A stretch of 64,000 nucleotides of DNA, from positions 62,001 to 126,000 of the forward strand of contig NZ_AWNK01000005.1 of the NCBI RefSeq assembly GCF_000469585.1. Direction: 5' to 3'. The position numbers and the translations under genes are program-made. This DNA comes from Chrysiogenes arsenatis DSM 11915 (GTDB lineage: Bacteria; Chrysiogenota; Chrysiogenetes; Chrysiogenales; Chrysiogenaceae). Each line of letters begins with the position of its first letter. The stretch's first letter is position 1. This document shows, piece by piece, positions 44,779-53,615 of the stretch. The notes beneath the pieces are model-generated. The model saw only the letters and a list, made by a program, of their open reading frames with translations, did not search any database and had not been told where the DNA came from.

Positions 44779-45798
44779 TTAGAGAGTGGTGCGTGACAGC
44801 TCCTGCCTCCAAAGAATCTTTCCGCGCACTACGGTTTGATCCCGTTCCACACGCAACCCTGTCAGTAAATCGCTATTTGATTTTCCATGTCCGATCAACG
44901 CGCTGATTTCGTGCGGATGGACGGCGATGGCGGTTACTGTTGGTGGCAGCGCCAGCAGTTGCCTTCGGTAACATTCACTACGGATTAACTCACCAAATGC
45001 GGGGTGCCACGGCCCGGCAACGATTTGTTGTCGCAGCGTTGTCGAATCCTGTAGCCCGGCACGCAGCACGGTTATGCCATATTCCGTGCACTGCACAAAG
45101 GCATCGGCACATGCGTTCACGGCTTCTGTTAGTGTTGGTGGCTGGTAGTTGCCCTGCCGCCACATGGCTTCCAGCAGCGTTCCGGCAAGTACCAGCGCGG
45201 GATAGAGTCGTAGAGTATCGGGTTGCCACGCAAGGGTATCCTGCATGGTGGCCTGCCATGTGTGTCTGTTTTCGCCTGGGAGTCCGAACATCAGTTGTAC
45301 TCCAGGGGATATGCCATGTTCCCGCAGGGTGTTCAGGAGTGTGCGGATTTCGCTGTTGGTAATGGGTGGTCTTCCGGCGCGTTGCAGTATGTCTTGATTG
45401 GTCGATTGGATGCCGAGTTCTACGCGCTGACAAGTAGCGCGACGCAAAAGTTCAAAGATTTCTGCTCGCCACCCATCGGGACGCGCGGAACACACAAATC
45501 CCCCTATTTTCCCGCTGTATTCTAGCGCGGCTACGGCGTGTATCCACTGTTCTATGACGCAAAGCGGGAGCTGGGCAAAGCTTCCGCCATAAAAAGCCAC
45601 TAGCGGCAACGGCTCATCTGGTGCGCTTTTACGGGTTGCGGTATATGCGGCAACGTGTTCTGCCAAGGCTGCGGGAAGCAGTGGCTGCTGGGTGGTGGTG
45701 ATGGTGTGTTGATCGCAGTAAATGCAGCGGTATGAGCAGCCTGCCATCGGAAGGAATACGGGGATAATGTGCGCGCGAGCGCTGGTCGGGGACGGCAT
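44779..45798 (-). CDS. radical SAM protein, Elp3-like
   Basis: A 339-residue radical SAM enzyme. The cluster motif CSYRCIYC lies near the N-terminus (VFLPMAGCSYRCIYCDQHTI). GGSFAQLP, VELGIQSTNQDILQRAGR and GVQLMFGLPGENRHTW follow, in the order seen in Elp3-type and HemN-like proteins. There is no acetyltransferase domain, so it is not a full Elp3. Its reaction is unknown. It shares one base with the response-regulator stop. Confidence 0.85.
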   Translation of the reverse strand: MPSPTSARAHIIPVFLPMAGCSYRCIYCDQHTITTTQQPLLPAALAEHVAAYTATRKSAPDEPLPLVAFYGGSFAQLPLCVIEQWIHAVAALEYSGKIGGFVCSARPDGWRAEIFELLRRATCQRVELGIQSTNQDILQRAGRPPITNSEIRTLLNTLREHGISPGVQLMFGLPGENRHTWQATMQDTLAWQPDTLRLYPALVLAGTLLEAMWRQGNYQPPTLTEAVNACADAFVQCTEYGITVLRAGLQDSTTLRQQIVAGPWHPAFGELIRSECYRRQLLALPPTVTAIAVHPHEISALIGHGKSNSDLLTGLRVERDQTVVRGKILWRQELSRTTL

Positions 45799-47165
45799 CA
45801 GAGGTCGTACTGTTTGATTTTGCGTTGCAGGGTTCGCAGACCGATGCCGAGTATGCGCGCAGCTTGGGTTCGATTGCCACCGACTTGCTGCAAGGTTTGT
45901 TCAATGGCTTCGCGCTCGATGTCTTCCATAGTTTGTTTGGGTGCGGCTTCGGTTGGTATTTCGTCCGCTTCGTAGGTTTCTTGCCGGTATTCTTCAGGGA
46001 TGTCGCGTGGCGTGAGCAGGTGTGAACTGGCAAAAATAACCATATTTTCTAAACAATTGCGTAGTTCGCGCACGTTACCACGCCATGGGTAACGCCCAAG
46101 AATAGCAAGTGCTTCGGATGATATCCCTTGTATGTCGCGTCCATTTTCTGCGGCAAAGTGCTGCACGAAATGGTTGGCAAGGAGCGGGATGTCTTCGGGA
46201 TGGTGCCGGAGTGGCGGCGCGGTAATGACGACGACTTTTAAGCGGTAATACAGGTCTTCGCGAAAATGACCGGCTTCCACTTCTTCGGCTAAGTCGCGGT
46301 GGGTTGCCGCAATAATGCGAACGTCTACGGGGATGGTTTCGCGGCCACCAATGCGGACGATTTCGCGATTTTCCAGCACGCGCAAGAGTTTCACTTGCAC
46401 GGTCATGGGAATTTCGCCGATTTCGTCTAGAAAGAGGGTGCCACGGTGAGCTTGTTCAAATTTGCCGTGGTGTTGTTTATAGGCACCGGCAAAAGCACCT
46501 TTTTCGTGTCCAAACAGTTCGCTCTCCAACAGTGTTTCGGGAAAGGCCGAGCAATTTACGCCAACAAATGGTTGCTTGGCGCGATCAGAGTAATCGTGAA
46601 TCGATTGGGCAATCAGTTCCTTGCCGGTACCAGATTCGCCGAGTATAAGCACGGAAGCTCGGGTTGAGGCCACGCTGATAATCTTTTCGCGCACTTCGCG
46701 CAGATCGGGGCTCTCTCCCAAAAGTGGCGATGTGAGTGGTGGTTGGCCGCTATTTTCTTGAATTTCCGCTTCTTCATCATCTTCGCCCATCGCTTTATCC
46801 CACGCGGCGGCCACGACACGGCGTAGTTCGGTAAGGTTTACGGGTTTGGTAACGTAATCAAAAGCGCCTTGTTTCATGGCGTCCACAGCGGTTTCAACCG
46901 ATGCAAATGCGGTTATCAGAATAACTTCAACGGTTTCATCTTGTTGTTTGATAAATTTTAGAAAATCTATTCCTGTGCCATCTGGGAGGTGAAGGTCGGT
47001 TACCACCACGGGCGTTGAGTGAGCCAGAAAAGCCGCTTTTGCTTCGCCAAGAGTCGCTGCTTGCGCGACGGTATACCCTTTTTTACTGAGCGCTCGGCAG
47101 ATAGAATCGAGCGATGCAAGCTGATCGTCAACGACTAAAATTGGCATAAGTGCTTTATTTGGCAT
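45798..47165 (-). CDS. NtrC-family response regulator (sigma54 activator) with GAFAGA variant
   Basis: A 455-residue regulator: receiver domain (VVVTDLHLPDGTG with the phospho-acceptor aspartate), AAA+ domain (Walker A GESGTGKELIAQSIHDYSDR; Walker B TLFLDEIGE) and Fis-type HTH (GGNRTQAARILGIGLRTLQR). The sigma54-contact loop reads GAFAGA, not GAFTGA; the threonine normally touches sigma54. The ATG at 47165 follows GAGG by 6 bases and overlaps the kinase gene by 11; a second ATG at 47147 is possible. Cognate with the next kinase. Target genes are unknown. Confidence 0.93.
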   Translation of the reverse strand: MPNKALMPILVVDDQLASLDSICRALSKKGYTVAQAATLGEAKAAFLAHSTPVVVTDLHLPDGTGIDFLKFIKQQDETVEVILITAFASVETAVDAMKQGAFDYVTKPVNLTELRRVVAAAWDKAMGEDDEEAEIQENSGQPPLTSPLLGESPDLREVREKIISVASTRASVLILGESGTGKELIAQSIHDYSDRAKQPFVGVNCSAFPETLLESELFGHEKGAFAGAYKQHHGKFEQAHRGTLFLDEIGEIPMTVQVKLLRVLENREIVRIGGRETIPVDVRIIAATHRDLAEEVEAGHFREDLYYRLKVVVITAPPLRHHPEDIPLLANHFVQHFAAENGRDIQGISSEALAILGRYPWRGNVRELRNCLENMVIFASSHLLTPRDIPEEYRQETYEADEIPTEAAPKQTMEDIEREAIEQTLQQVGGNRTQAARILGIGLRTLQRKIKQYDL

Positions 47166-48522
47166 AACCATCCTCGGTATCTGGCAATATAATCTGAACG
47201 GTTGTCCCTTTACCGGGCGCACTGCGGAGGGTGAGTTGCCCGCCGTGGGCTTCGATAATATTTCGGGCTATCGGAAGCCCCAGCCCGGTTCCATCGGTTT
47301 TTGTTGAAAAGAAGATATCGAAAATTTTCTTTTGGTTTTCGTAACTGATGCCAGGGCCGTTGTCAATCACTTCAATATGGTGGTGGCGTTGTTTGGTGTA
47401 ATGGCGAATGGTTATCGAACCTTGGGGTGTATCGCCAAGGGCTTCAATGCCATTTTTCACGAGGTTGATCAGCACTTGGCGGATTTGATTGCGGTCGAGA
47501 AAAAGGGTGTCGGATTTGGCTGTCCGTTCGACTTCAAGCTGTATCCCTTTGGCGGCGCACTGGGGTCGGAACAGGTCGCAAACGCCGCCAAGGATACGGC
47601 CAATGCTGTCTTTTTTGAGCGTTGGCGATGTCATTCGCGCATAGGCAAGAAATTCGTTCAGCAGTTCATTGAGCCGTTGCACTTCGGCGCCGATCACTTG
47701 GCAGGATGCCAGTGCTTCTTCGCGCTCCAGAGTTTCTTCTTCCAGATCTTCTTGCAGCAGTTGGATATTGAGGTTAATCGCATTCAGTGGGTTTTTAATT
47801 TCGTGAGCTAAGCTCCCAGAAACACTGCCGATATAGGCCAGCTTTTCGTTGGCACTCACCCGCCTTTGCAGGGTACGCACGCGGTTGATTTGATTGACCA
47901 TAAAGATAAACAGCAAAAAGAGGGCGGTCAGAATAACAAAGAATACGATGGAGTGTTTCTGGAAAAGGGTTTGGATTTCTTCTTTCAGCGAATCGCGCAT
48001 CAGCGCGCTGGAAACTCCCAAACGGAAGACGCCAACTTTAGTCGCACCGTAATAGATAGGGAGCGATATGTCATACCCTTCCACGCTGTACCCGGCACCA
48101 TCAATCAGTCCGGACTGCACGAGGGGGAAGCCACTCCGCAGGGCGTTAACGGTCATGCGGTCGTCAAAAAGCAACCCTTCGCGTTTGCGGTCGCTGTGTA
48201 TGACGACTAAGCCATTGGTTTCGATAATCAGGGCGTAAACGATTTCTTCGTTGGCGCGGATGATTTCATCCATCGCACTGTGAAGGTTGCGGTAGGTGGA
48301 ATCGGAAGTGTTCAGGCGACGGATGTCGTACGAAGTCATAAGCTCTTCGATTTTCGACTGGATGCGGTAGGCGTGCACTTTGGCTTCGCTCAAGCGGACG
48401 TCGACACTTTTTTCGGCAAGTTGGTTCATAATAAAATAGAGCGATACCCACACGGTTGATACGATAATCACCGTGAATAAAAGGTAGAAGAGGATCAGAT
48501 TTTTCTTGAGGGTTTTATCCAT
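47155..48522 (-). CDS. membrane sensor histidine kinase
   Basis: A 455-residue kinase with TM1 (KNLILFYLLFTVIIVSTVWV), a periplasmic sensor of about 140 residues (Cache-like: VYALIIETNGLVVIHSDRKR) and TM2 (IVFFVILTALFLLFIFMV). The HisKA H-box is SLAHEIKNPLNAI. The ATPase has NLVKNGIEAL, DNGPGIS and DGTGLGLPIARNIIEAHGG. There is no HAMP or PAS domain. It starts at 48522, overlapping dusB by 8 bases. It forms a two-component pair with the NtrC-type regulator. The signal is unknown. Confidence 0.93.
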   Translation of the reverse strand: MDKTLKKNLILFYLLFTVIIVSTVWVSLYFIMNQLAEKSVDVRLSEAKVHAYRIQSKIEELMTSYDIRRLNTSDSTYRNLHSAMDEIIRANEEIVYALIIETNGLVVIHSDRKREGLLFDDRMTVNALRSGFPLVQSGLIDGAGYSVEGYDISLPIYYGATKVGVFRLGVSSALMRDSLKEEIQTLFQKHSIVFFVILTALFLLFIFMVNQINRVRTLQRRVSANEKLAYIGSVSGSLAHEIKNPLNAINLNIQLLQEDLEEETLEREEALASCQVIGAEVQRLNELLNEFLAYARMTSPTLKKDSIGRILGGVCDLFRPQCAAKGIQLEVERTAKSDTLFLDRNQIRQVLINLVKNGIEALGDTPQGSITIRHYTKQRHHHIEVIDNGPGISYENQKKIFDIFFSTKTDGTGLGLPIARNIIEAHGGQLTLRSAPGKGTTVQIILPDTEDGYAK

Positions 48523-49531
48523 GGTCAGGTACCGCCTCGGTGTGAGCGTTATGGCGAAAGAAGTCGTCAATCAGGCGACGGATTTCAGCGGCGTTGCGGC
48601 ATTCGTTCAGGCTACGGCGAAATTCTGCTGCTCCTAACAATCCTTTGGCGTACCACGCGCCGTGTTTGCGCATGAGCGCGTGCGCCTGAACGGGCAGATA
48701 CTGTTCCAATAGTTCTAGGTGACGCAGCATGATCGCCTGCACATCTGGGGCTTGCTCCGCGCCGCTCAAAGCGCCGATTGATTGGAGTATTTCCATAAAA
48801 ATCCACGGGCGGCTATACCCTTCGCGGGCAATCATGGCTCCAGCACATCCGCTTTGCGCCATTGCTTGCTGAAAGGTCGCAAGATCAACAATATCGCCAT
48901 TGACAATCACGGGAATCGTGAGCGCCTCTACGACTGGCCGGATGGCGTTCCAATCGGCATGTCCGCCAAATCCCTGTGGGCGCGTCCGGCCATGCACGGT
49001 CAGCATCGCCGCGCCGGCGGCTTCCATCTTCAGGGCAAAATCAACAATCGTATGTTCGTGATTCCATCCCAGTCGCGTTTTTACGGTGACATCGGCTTTA
49101 TGGCCTACTTTTGCAACCATTGCCGCCACAATTTCAGATGCAAGGTCGGGTGTTTGCATGAGCGCAACGCCAGAGTTTGACTTCAAAACTTTTTTGACGG
49201 GACAGCCCATGTTGATATCAATCAGGGTAAAGCCTTCTTCGGCACAAATATGCGCGGCTTCGGCCATCACCTCAGGCCGTGCGCCAAAAAGTTGCACAAA
49301 GGGGCGAATGGTTTCTTCTGGTGAAACGTCAATGTAATGCTGGGTTTTGCGCACTTGACGGGTGAGGGCTTCGGAACTGACCATTTCGGTAAAAATATGT
49401 GGACAGTGGCATTCGCCAACGAGTATGCGGAAGGGGATATTGCACACTCCGGCGACGGGTGCCATCATAAGTGGTACGGAAAGTGATTGATGACGTAAAT
49501 GGAGTGGTGCCAGCAAGTAAATATCCTTCAC
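48515..49531 (-). CDS. dusB: tRNA-dihydrouridine synthase (DusB-like)
   Basis: An FMN-dependent enzyme that reduces uridines in the tRNA D-loop. The 338 residues show LMMAPVAGVCNIPFRIL, DINMGCPVKKVLKSNSG with the catalytic cysteine, VTVKTRLGW, LTVHGRTRPQGFGG and IVNGDI. The group (DusB versus another Dus) is my best guess. It lies upstream of the two-component genes and overlaps the kinase gene. Confidence 0.93.
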   Translation of the reverse strand: MKDIYLLAPLHLRHQSLSVPLMMAPVAGVCNIPFRILVGECHCPHIFTEMVSSEALTRQVRKTQHYIDVSPEETIRPFVQLFGARPEVMAEAAHICAEEGFTLIDINMGCPVKKVLKSNSGVALMQTPDLASEIVAAMVAKVGHKADVTVKTRLGWNHEHTIVDFALKMEAAGAAMLTVHGRTRPQGFGGHADWNAIRPVVEALTIPVIVNGDIVDLATFQQAMAQSGCAGAMIAREGYSRPWIFMEILQSIGALSGAEQAPDVQAIMLRHLELLEQYLPVQAHALMRKHGAWYAKGLLGAAEFRRSLNECRNAAEIRRLIDDFFRHNAHTEAVPDHG

Positions 49532-49658
49532 AAGGTAATGCTGAAAGATACACAGTACGGCTTTGGAAAGTCAACTGCGCTCATAGCGCTTGTGATCTTT
49601 GTCCAAGATGCTTATACAGGTGCCTTGTGTGAAGGCCGGAGAAGTATGGAGTTTAATC

Positions 49659-50840
49659 ATGCAAAAGTATGATGTCATTATCATTGGTGCGGGTGCTTCT
49701 GGGCTGATGTGTGCCGCGGCCGCCGCCCGGCGTGGGAGAAAAGTGCTGGTATGTGATCAGGCCGATCAGGCGGGCAAGAAAATTCTTGTTTCCGGCGGTG
49801 GTCGGTGTAATTTCACCAACCTTGATGTTCGCGCCGTGCACTATATCAGCCATAATCCCCACTTTGTGAAATCAGCGATTAAGCGCTTTACACCGTGGGA
49901 TTTTATCGACTTACTCGAACGGCACCAAATTCCGTGGCACGAGCGGGCGCACGGTCAGCTTTTTTGCAACGAAAGCGCCAAGGCGATTGTCGATATGCTA
50001 CTGCAGGAATGTCGCCAAGCGGGTGCGACGCTGCAACTGAAAACAACGATTGAATCGGTTGTGCATGACACCGCTAGCGGCTTTACGCTGCGCACCTCGC
50101 GCGGGGAATACCGCTGCGAAGCGTTGGTGGTCGCCACGGGCGGCTTGTCGATCCCCACGCTTGGCGCCAGTCCGCTGGGGTATCGCCTTGCGCAGCAATT
50201 CGAAATTGCGGTCTATCCGCCCTCCGCGGGACTGGTGCCTTTTACCGTGCAGCCAGTTGACAAACAAAACCTTGCACCATTGTCCGGAATCGCCATTGAA
50301 GCGGTTGTTTCCATCGACGGGGTGGCCTTTCAGGAAAATGTCCTTTTCACCCACCGTGGACTGAGTGGCCCCGCTATCTTGCAACTTTCAAACTATTGGC
50401 AGCCCGGACAAAAAATCACCATCGACTGGTTGCCTCATCACCCCATAGCATCATTGCTGGAAAATGCGCGCCACGTGCACCCAAAACAACAATTAAAAAC
50501 GATGCTGGCACAACATTTGCCCGCTCGCGTGGTCACCGCTTTGCTGCCAGCGACGCTTGGCGATACGCCACTCGCACAACTTGGCAAAGCCCACATTGAA
50601 TCCGTGACGCAGTGCATTCACTGTTGGAACATTATCCCCAACGGTACGGAAGGGTATCGCACCGCCGAAGTGACCCGCGGTGGCGTCGACTGCGATGCGA
50701 TTTCTTCAAAAACTTTTGAAAGCAAAACCGTTGCTGGACTCTACTTTGTCGGCGAAGTGTTGGATGTGACGGGCTGGCTGGGCGGTTATAACTTGCATTG
50801 GGCGTGGGCTTCGGGATGGTGCGCGGGGCAATATGCGTGA
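49659..50840 (+). CDS. HI0933/YhiN-family FAD-dependent oxidoreductase
   Basis: A 393-residue flavoprotein beginning MQKYDVIIIGAGASGLMCAA, a dinucleotide-binding fold. GKKILVSGGGRCNFTNLD, the family hallmark, and the C-terminal GLYFVGEVLDVTGWLGGYNL then HWAWASGW match the HI0933/YhiN family. The start at 49659 follows GGAG by 7 bases; the ORF extends upstream without support. The biochemical role is unknown in this family. Confidence 0.92.
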   Translation: MQKYDVIIIGAGASGLMCAAAAARRGRKVLVCDQADQAGKKILVSGGGRCNFTNLDVRAVHYISHNPHFVKSAIKRFTPWDFIDLLERHQIPWHERAHGQLFCNESAKAIVDMLLQECRQAGATLQLKTTIESVVHDTASGFTLRTSRGEYRCEALVVATGGLSIPTLGASPLGYRLAQQFEIAVYPPSAGLVPFTVQPVDKQNLAPLSGIAIEAVVSIDGVAFQENVLFTHRGLSGPAILQLSNYWQPGQKITIDWLPHHPIASLLENARHVHPKQQLKTMLAQHLPARVVTALLPATLGDTPLAQLGKAHIESVTQCIHCWNIIPNGTEGYRTAEVTRGGVDCDAISSKTFESKTVAGLYFVGEVLDVTGWLGGYNLHWAWASGWCAGQYA

Positions 50841-50969
50841 TTTGTAAGGTGGCACAGCACACGTTCGCCTAAAAAAGTGGTACAATATACGATAACAGCG
50901 GCATCTGGCATTTTTCTCACTTTTGGCGTACAACTGCCTGCGACTTTGGAAGCTAAAGGAGTAATTTTT

Positions 50970-52067
50970 GTGGATATATTTGCGGGAATCGAAACCATCG
51001 CGACGCGTGCTTTGCGGGGCGAACGGCTCAGTTTTGAGGATGGTGTGGCATTATTTCGCTCATCCAATTTACTCGGCATCGGTAAGCTGGCGGATACGCT
51101 CAACCAACGGCGCCATGGCGGACGGGTGTACTTCAACCAAAATCGTCATATCAACCCCACCAACGTCTGCGTGAATCGTTGTAAGTTCTGTGCGTTCAGC
51201 AAGAACCCTGACGAAGCGGGTGCCTACACGATGCAGATCGAAGATGCCCTTCGCGCCGCGCAAGCCTGTCCTGATTCGGTACGCGAGTTTCATATTGTCG
51301 GCGGGCTCCATCCCGATCTGCCATTTACGTACTACACGGAATTGCTGCGCACGCTGAAATCACACTTTCCCGCTCGTCATATCAAAGCATTTACGGCGGT
51401 TGAAATCGACTATTTCGCCACCATCACCGGAGAATCACCGCGGTGGGTGCTGGAGCAATTGATGGCCGCTGGTCTTGGCAGTATGCCTGGCGGTGGGGCG
51501 GAAATTTTCGCTCACGACACACGCCAAATCATTTGCCAAGAAAAAATCGACGCCGAACGGTGGCTTGAGATTCACCGCGTAGCACATGAACTGGGGCTAA
51601 AAACGAACGCCACCATGCTTTACGGACATGTCGAAACAATTGAAGATCGCGTTGATCATTTGCTGCGTCTGCGCGAGTTGCAAAATCAAACACACGGTTT
51701 TCAAGCCTTTATTCCGCTGGCTTTTCATGCTGAGAATACTGAAATAGCGACGCGCAATGCCAGTGGCATCGACGATCTCAAGGTGCTGGCCATCAGCCGT
51801 ATTTTGCTCGACAATTTTGATCACATCAAAGCCTACTGGGTTATGCTGGGGGAAAATGTTGCGCAAATTTCGCTGAGCTTTGGCGTTAACGACCTTGATG
51901 GAACGGTGGTGGAAGAAAAAATCACCCACGCAGCTGGTGCGACCAGTCCGGAAGCGATGGCCAAAGATCACTTGATTCACCTGATACAAGCCGCAGGAAA
52001 AATACCCGTCGAACGGACAACAACGTATGAAGTTGTCGACACCATCACGACTCTGGAGGGATCATGA
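50970..52067 (+). CDS. mqnE: aminofutalosine synthase (menaquinone futalosine pathway)
   Basis: MqnE is a radical SAM enzyme that joins 3-[(1-carboxyvinyl)oxy]benzoate and SAM-derived adenosyl to give aminofutalosine. The 365 residues carry INPTNVCVNRCKFCAFSKNP (CxxxCxxC), EFHIVGGLHPDLPFTYY, SMPGGGAEIF and NATMLYGHVET. These fit MqnE better than MqnC. The GTG at 50970 follows AAAGGAG by 8 bases; the frame open from 50877 lacks a ribosome site. Menaquinone use suits anaerobic respiration. Other mqn genes are outside the window. It overlaps the next gene as ATGA. Confidence 0.93.
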   Translation: MDIFAGIETIATRALRGERLSFEDGVALFRSSNLLGIGKLADTLNQRRHGGRVYFNQNRHINPTNVCVNRCKFCAFSKNPDEAGAYTMQIEDALRAAQACPDSVREFHIVGGLHPDLPFTYYTELLRTLKSHFPARHIKAFTAVEIDYFATITGESPRWVLEQLMAAGLGSMPGGGAEIFAHDTRQIICQEKIDAERWLEIHRVAHELGLKTNATMLYGHVETIEDRVDHLLRLRELQNQTHGFQAFIPLAFHAENTEIATRNASGIDDLKVLAISRILLDNFDHIKAYWVMLGENVAQISLSFGVNDLDGTVVEEKITHAAGATSPEAMAKDHLIHLIQAAGKIPVERTTTYEVVDTITTLEGS

Positions 52068-52996
52068 TGAAAATCATTGATGGTCAGCTTTTATCGCAAG
52101 CCACTCAGACCGCACAGGACGCTCCACGTCTGCGGGCGAATGTGAACTTCCATCGCAATGCCGATGATCCTTTTCAACGTTTTTTGAACGCGATAGAACC
52201 AAGCAGTTATATCCGCCCCCATGCGCACACCGATAAAGATGAAATCGCCCTCGCTTTGCAAGGGACGTGTTTAGTGGCGATTTTCACCGCAGAGGGGATT
52301 ATCGAACGGATTGTGCCGATTGGTGCCGAGCTTGATAGCAAGGGGTTAGAAGTCCCTGCCAATACCTTTCATACCTTTATTTCCCTCTCCCCAGGCACGG
52401 TACTTTTTGAAGCCAAAGCAGGGCCGTATCATCCTGAAAACGCGAAAGTTTTTGCCGAGTGGGCACCCGAAGAAGGTGACGAAGGGATGAGCGAATTCCG
52501 CGAAAAAATTATTCTGGCGTTCACCAAAGAGCGGGTTCTCAACGAAATACTCATGCAAGGGTTGATTGATCGTTATTACGAGCTGAAGCAACCGACAAAA
52601 ACAGCGGCTCAAGCGGCGGCGGCACTTGGCGTTGATGTGGGGCAGATTGCGAAAAGTATTGTCCTGCTGACGGAAGATGGCGCGGCGCTGATTGTTCTGC
52701 TCAGTGGCGACCGCAAGGTAGATGTCCGTAAAGTGAAAAAATTCTTCGGTAAAAAAGTACGCATTGCCTCAGCGGTCGAAACACTTGCGGCAACTGGGTA
52801 TCTCGTCGGTTCAGTCAGCCCTTTTGCGCTGCTCGAATCAGTGCCTATTTACGTCGATACCTCGCTCAAAGGGTACAGCGATATTTTCCCCGCCGCCGGA
52901 GGATTCCAAAATGGGTTCCGCACGTCGTTTGCCGAGCTCACGACGCTCTTCAAATATGAGCGCTGCGATTTTGCCGCCGCTGTCACGGGCGAATAG
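52064..52996 (+). CDS. fusion: WbuC-like cupin domain plus YbaK/ProX tRNA-editing domain
   Basis: A 310-residue two-domain protein. Residues 1-150 form a WbuC-type cupin (ARLRANVNFH-like text, QRFLNAIEPSSYIRPHAHTD, VPANTFHTFISLSPGTVLFE, AKAGPYHPENAKVFAEWAPE) with metal-type histidines. Residues about 170-300 form a YbaK/EbsC domain (TAAQAAAALGVDVGQIAKSI, LLSGDRKVDVRKVKKFFG, YVDTSLKGYSDIFPAAGG), whose relatives remove mischarged amino acids from tRNA(Pro). Joining these two is unusual to me. GGAGG precedes two ATGs. Confidence 0.88.
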   Translation: MMKIIDGQLLSQATQTAQDAPRLRANVNFHRNADDPFQRFLNAIEPSSYIRPHAHTDKDEIALALQGTCLVAIFTAEGIIERIVPIGAELDSKGLEVPANTFHTFISLSPGTVLFEAKAGPYHPENAKVFAEWAPEEGDEGMSEFREKIILAFTKERVLNEILMQGLIDRYYELKQPTKTAAQAAAALGVDVGQIAKSIVLLTEDGAALIVLLSGDRKVDVRKVKKFFGKKVRIASAVETLAATGYLVGSVSPFALLESVPIYVDTSLKGYSDIFPAAGGFQNGFRTSFAELTTLFKYERCDFAAAVTGE

Positions 52997-52997
52997 T

Positions 52998-53615
52998 ATG
53001 GCGGGAAAATTCATCTGCTTTGAAGGGCCGGATGGGGCGGGAAAATCGACACAACTCCAACTGCTCAGTCGCGCCCTTGAGGAGCGCAACATTCGTCATA
53101 GTACCACACGTGAACCGGGCGGCACACAGGCTGCGGAAGCCATCCGCACGTTGATTTTTTCGCCGGAGTTAGAATTCCACAGCCGGGCTGAGCTGCTGCT
53201 TTTTGCTGCAGCACGCGCCGATCATGTCGCCAATATGATCCGCCCCGCGCTCATGCGTGGCGAATGGGTTTTGTGCGACCGCTTCACCCTTTCCACGCTG
53301 GCGTACCAAGGGTGGGGGCGCGGGCTGGACGTTAGCCTTATCGAAACACTGGCCGTGCTGGCGACTGACGGCTGCAATCCCACGCTTTCGCTCGTACTCG
53401 ATATTGATCCGGAAATCGGCTTACAACGCGCTCAGGCACGTGGCACTGGCAATCGTTTTGACCAACTTTCCCTCGATTTTCACCAACGTGTCACGGAAGG
53501 CTTCCGCATTCTGGCGCGGGAAAGTGCGGACGTGCGCTTGCTCGATGCCCGCGCGGATGAGGCAACCGTCCATCACGCTATTTTGGAGATATTGCACCAT
53601 GAGCGACTCATCTGA
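52998..53615 (+). CDS. tmk: thymidylate kinase
   Basis: Tmk phosphorylates dTMP to dTDP. The 205-residue protein starts MAGKFICFEGPDGAGKSTQL with the P-loop, then TREPGGTQAAEAIR, the DRF motif (VLCDRFTLSTLAYQGWGRGL) and RAQARGTGNRFDQ in the lid. It lies 1 base after the previous stop and overlaps holB by 17 bases, a common tmk-holB pairing. The ORF frame upstream to 52764 only shadows the cupin-YbaK gene. Confidence 0.97.
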   Translation: MAGKFICFEGPDGAGKSTQLQLLSRALEERNIRHSTTREPGGTQAAEAIRTLIFSPELEFHSRAELLLFAAARADHVANMIRPALMRGEWVLCDRFTLSTLAYQGWGRGLDVSLIETLAVLATDGCNPTLSLVLDIDPEIGLQRAQARGTGNRFDQLSLDFHQRVTEGFRILARESADVRLLDARADEATVHHAILEILHHERLI

